Part shown: positions 62,339 to 64,000 of the stretch, piece by piece | Layout: the number at the start of each line of letters is the position of its first letter | How positions within the stretch are numbered: position 1 is the first letter of the stretch | Source: Prevotella sp. | GTDB lineage: Bacteria; Bacteroidota; Bacteroidia; Bacteroidales; Bacteroidaceae | DNA length: 64,000 bases | Direction: 5' to 3' | NCBI GenBank assembly: GCA_017557405.1 | Contig: JAFYYV010000001.1 | Span: 62,001 to 126,000 of the forward strand | The notes under the pieces: generated by a model | Seen by the model: the letters and a program-made list of their open reading frames with translations, nothing else | The model's database searches: none | What the model was told of the DNA's origin: nothing | Position numbers and translations under genes: made by a program

Positions 62339-62869
62339 TTATTTAATTTCCTGCAGCAGTTCCTCGAGGGTGTCGGCTACGCCAATCTGCTGGTGCCAGT
62401 CGCCACGGACCATGCCACGGCGGTCGAGGTCGTCGAGCAGGGCGATGAGGGAGTTCCAGAAGCCTTTCATGTTGAAGAGGATGACGCGCTTACGGTGGTA
62501 GCCGATGGTGGCGGCGGCAGCTACGGTGAACACCTCGTCGAGTGTGCCGAGACCACCCGGCAGCGCCACGATCACATCGCTCTGGGCGAGCAAGAGGTCT
62601 TTGCGGTCGGAGAGGTTATCGCACGGGATGCAGACATCCACATGGTCGCTCACGCGCCCCGTCTCCTCGATGATGGTGGGAACGACGCCGATGGTGCGCC
62701 CTCCCGCCTCGTGAACGGCACGGGCTATGCACTCCATCAATCCCAGGTTGCAACCTCCGAACACAAGCTTGTGTCCGTTCTCTCCTATCCAGCGCCCCAG
62801 TGCGGTGGTCATCGCAAAGAAGTCGGGGTCGATCTGGCTGTTGGCCGAGCAGAAAATTCCAATGGTCAT
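62339..62869 (-). CDS. LOG-family (TIGR00730) phosphoribohydrolase
   Basis: A 176-residue Rossmann-like protein with the family motifs G-G-C-N-L-G-L-M-E (near 38; G-G-x-x-G-x-M in the family) and P-G-G-L-G-T-L-D-E-V (near 104). LOG proteins hydrolyse nucleoside 5'-monophosphates, releasing ribose 5-phosphate; in plants they activate cytokinins, while in most bacteria they act in nucleotide or purine turnover. Transcribed alone from a promoter at 63038-63008 through the inverted-repeat element, so its mRNA has a leader of about 130 nt with a long hairpin. Confidence 0.93.
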   Translation of the reverse strand: MTIGIFCSANSQIDPDFFAMTTALGRWIGENGHKLVFGGCNLGLMECIARAVHEAGGRTIGVVPTIIEETGRVSDHVDVCIPCDNLSDRKDLLLAQSDVIVALPGGLGTLDEVFTVAAAATIGYHRKRVILFNMKGFWNSLIALLDDLDRRGMVRGDWHQQIGVADTLEELLQEIK

Positions 62870-62874
62870 CTTTT

Positions 62875-63003
62875 AAAAGGGTTTATAGGGTTTAAAGGGG
62901 AGTGAAAAGTTTAAAGGGACATATGCTCTACATCAGGCGAGAGGGCAGGTCTGTTGTCCTTTTACGCCCTTCCACTCCCCTTTATACTCTTTACGCCTTT
63001 TTC
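62875..63003. repeat. 9-mer inverted-repeat element, copy D, in the LOG gene leader
   Basis: The left side has GGGTTTATA, GGGTTTAAA and GGGGAGTGA, then TTTAAAGGGACATATG. The right side has TCCTTTTACGCCCTTCCAC and CCCCTTTATACTCTTTACG. The right half is almost identical to that of copy B. Confidence 0.75.
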
Positions 63004-63007
63004 TTTG

Positions 63008-63038
63008 CAAAGTTATTCTTTTCAGTTGAATTATCAAA
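63008..63038 (-). promoter_or_regulatory. Promoter of the LOG gene
   Basis: On the minus strand TTTG (63038-63035) and TAACTTTG (63015-63008) are 19 bp apart, 139 bp upstream of the ATG. Confidence 0.65.
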
Positions 63039-63068
63039 ATTTATAGGGTGTCATATTGATTTTTTGTT

Positions 63069-63076
63069 TATCTTTG
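63069..63076 (+). promoter_or_regulatory. -7 box for the PL11 lyase gene
   Basis: TATCTTTG lies 33 bp before the ATG at 63110; the -33 region is weak. Confidence 0.55.
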
Positions 63077-63109
63077 TGCAGACATTCAACTAAAACAGAC
63101 TACAAACCC

Positions 63110-64000
63110 ATGAAGCAATCGAGATGGTTCGCCATAGCCGCATGGTTGCTGTCGACGACGGCACAGGCGCAAGTCACTCCGACCTCGCAGATGGAGCGGC
63201 TCGACCGCGGCGTGGTGGTGATTCCTTCGGGCGATGGCGAGTTCGTCAGTTGGCGGTTGTTGGGTACTGACAATGAAAAGGCGGTGGCGTTCGACGTGCT
63301 GCGCAACGGAGTGGCCATTCGGAAGGACCTGATCAACGCGACTTGTTGCCAAGACGCTTCGGGCACTGCCAACGATGAATATCAGGTGGTGACAAAGTTG
63401 AATGGCGAGCCTGTGGACACTTCGGCGGCTGTGAAGCCTTGGAAGAACGTCTTTTACCAGCTTCACCTGCAACGACCTGCCAACGGAAGCGACGGCTGCT
63501 TCTACGCGCCCAACGACTGCTCTGTGGGCGATGTGGATGGCGATGGCGTGTATGAGCTGGTGGTGAAGTGGGAGCCTTCGAACGCCAAGGACAACTCGCA
63601 CAAAGGGAAGACGGGCAACGTCTATCTGGATTGCTACAAGATGGACTGGACGATGGGCGGCGAAGGTCAAGAGGCGCAACTGCTGTGGCGCGTGGACCTC
63701 GGAATGAACATTCGCGCTGGTGCCCACTACACGCAATTTCTAGTCTACGACTTCGATGGCGACGGCAAGGCCGAGATGATGTGCAAGACGGCTCCTGGCA
63801 GCAAAGACGGCGCAGGGGCCTTCGTTTCGGAGGCAGCCACCGACGAGGCCATACGGCAGACGAACAACAATGTCGACCACCGCAACTCGGACGGGTACAT
63901 TCTCTCGGGAGGCGAGTTCCTGACGGTTTTCAACGGCGAGACGGGCAAGGCGATGCACACCATCTGGTATCATCCCAACCGAGGTTTCAACTCGACAGGA
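63110..64000 (+). CDS. PL11 rhamnogalacturonan lyase, cut by window edge
   Basis: The first 297 residues are inside the window. Signal peptide about 1-21 (ends A-Q-A-Q). The sequence M-E-R-L-D-R-G-V-V-V-I-P, F-V-S-W-R-L-L-G-T-D, F-D-V-L-R-N-G and the calcium-loop repeats G-D-V-D-G-D-G-V-Y-E-L-V-V-K-W and Y-D-F-D-G-D-G-K-A-E are typical of polysaccharide lyase family 11 (YesW/YesX type), which cleaves the rhamnogalacturonan I backbone by beta-elimination. It begins a possible pectin-degrading locus to the right. It is divergent from the LOG gene. Confidence 0.92.
   Translation, partial: MKQSRWFAIAAWLLSTTAQAQVTPTSQMERLDRGVVVIPSGDGEFVSWRLLGTDNEKAVAFDVLRNGVAIRKDLINATCCQDASGTANDEYQVVTKLNGEPVDTSAAVKPWKNVFYQLHLQRPANGSDGCFYAPNDCSVGDVDGDGVYELVVKWEPSNAKDNSHKGKTGNVYLDCYKMDWTMGGEGQEAQLLWRVDLGMNIRAGAHYTQFLVYDFDGDGKAEMMCKTAPGSKDGAGAFVSEAATDEAIRQTNNNVDHRNSDGYILSGGEFLTVFNGETGKAMHTIWYHPNRGFNSTG

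Overview
The window looks like a chromosome segment from a Prevotella-like member of the Bacteroidetes. At least fifteen genes are preceded by the Bacteroidetes -7 box TAnnTTTG. Many products are lipoproteins or secreted proteins with tails typical of type IX secretion, and tight same-strand operons alternate with repeat-filled gaps. There are no rRNA genes, CRISPR arrays, integrases or transposases.

Layout. 1-3.3 kb (minus): a cut-off Fas1-domain lipoprotein and a secreted, probably toroidal lyase-like protein. 4-8.6 kb (plus): an ECF sigma factor followed by a 1339-residue secreted protein. 8.7-17.8 kb (plus): a CAT-anticodon tRNA, a SpmA/SpmB-like membrane protein, a Wzx-type flippase, a CotH/LTD surface protein and an S46 dipeptidyl peptidase. 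17.9-21.2 kb (minus): PfkB sugar kinase, flavodiiron protein and dicarboxylate symporter. 21.3-25.6 kb: M16 peptidase, PckA and uracil phosphoribosyltransferase. 25.8-33.4 kb: a 1381-residue secreted protein with a 68-residue companion, a candidate structured RNA of about 376 nt, a secreted endonuclease I with a dockerin-like tail, and an AlkD-type glycosylase. 33.7-36.3 kb: small lipoprotein, DUF4294 protein, vWA lipoprotein. 36.4-39.8 kb (minus): Lrp regulator, a C26-M19 fusion peptidase and a glutaminyl-cyclase-like M28 enzyme. 39.9-42.5 kb (minus): three FKBP prolyl isomerases in one operon. 42.6-50.4 kb (plus): sirtuin, outer-membrane barrel, then an envelope operon (MsbA-like ABC exporter, LtaS-like sulfatase, lipid A acyltransferase-like enzyme, GT4 glycosyltransferase). 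51.7-62.2 kb (plus): a 3162-residue surface protein with a 341-residue dockerin-tailed partner. 62.3 kb to the end: a LOG-family hydrolase and the start of a PL11 rhamnogalacturonan lyase.

Together the genes describe an anaerobe that handles oxygen with a flavodiiron protein, takes up C4-dicarboxylates, makes oxaloacetate/PEP through PckA, and lives on peptides and plant or host polysaccharides using secreted peptidases, lyases and nucleases. Periplasmic and outer-membrane protein folding is supported by FKBPs and possibly by N-terminal pyroglutamate formation.

The most unexpected signals are non-coding. (1) Three separate gaps hold tandem arrays with an exact 22-bp period, built from a 17-bp imperfect dyad plus a 5-bp spacer; the core CAAAGCTATGG recurs in phase in all three. 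(2) A multi-stem RNA candidate lies upstream of the endonuclease gene. (3) Near-identical palindromic repeats sit in frame inside two unrelated enzymes. (4) Heptamer repeats lie inside or just before envelope genes, where slippage would change reading frame. (5) A family of 9-mer-based inverted repeats occurs in four gaps.
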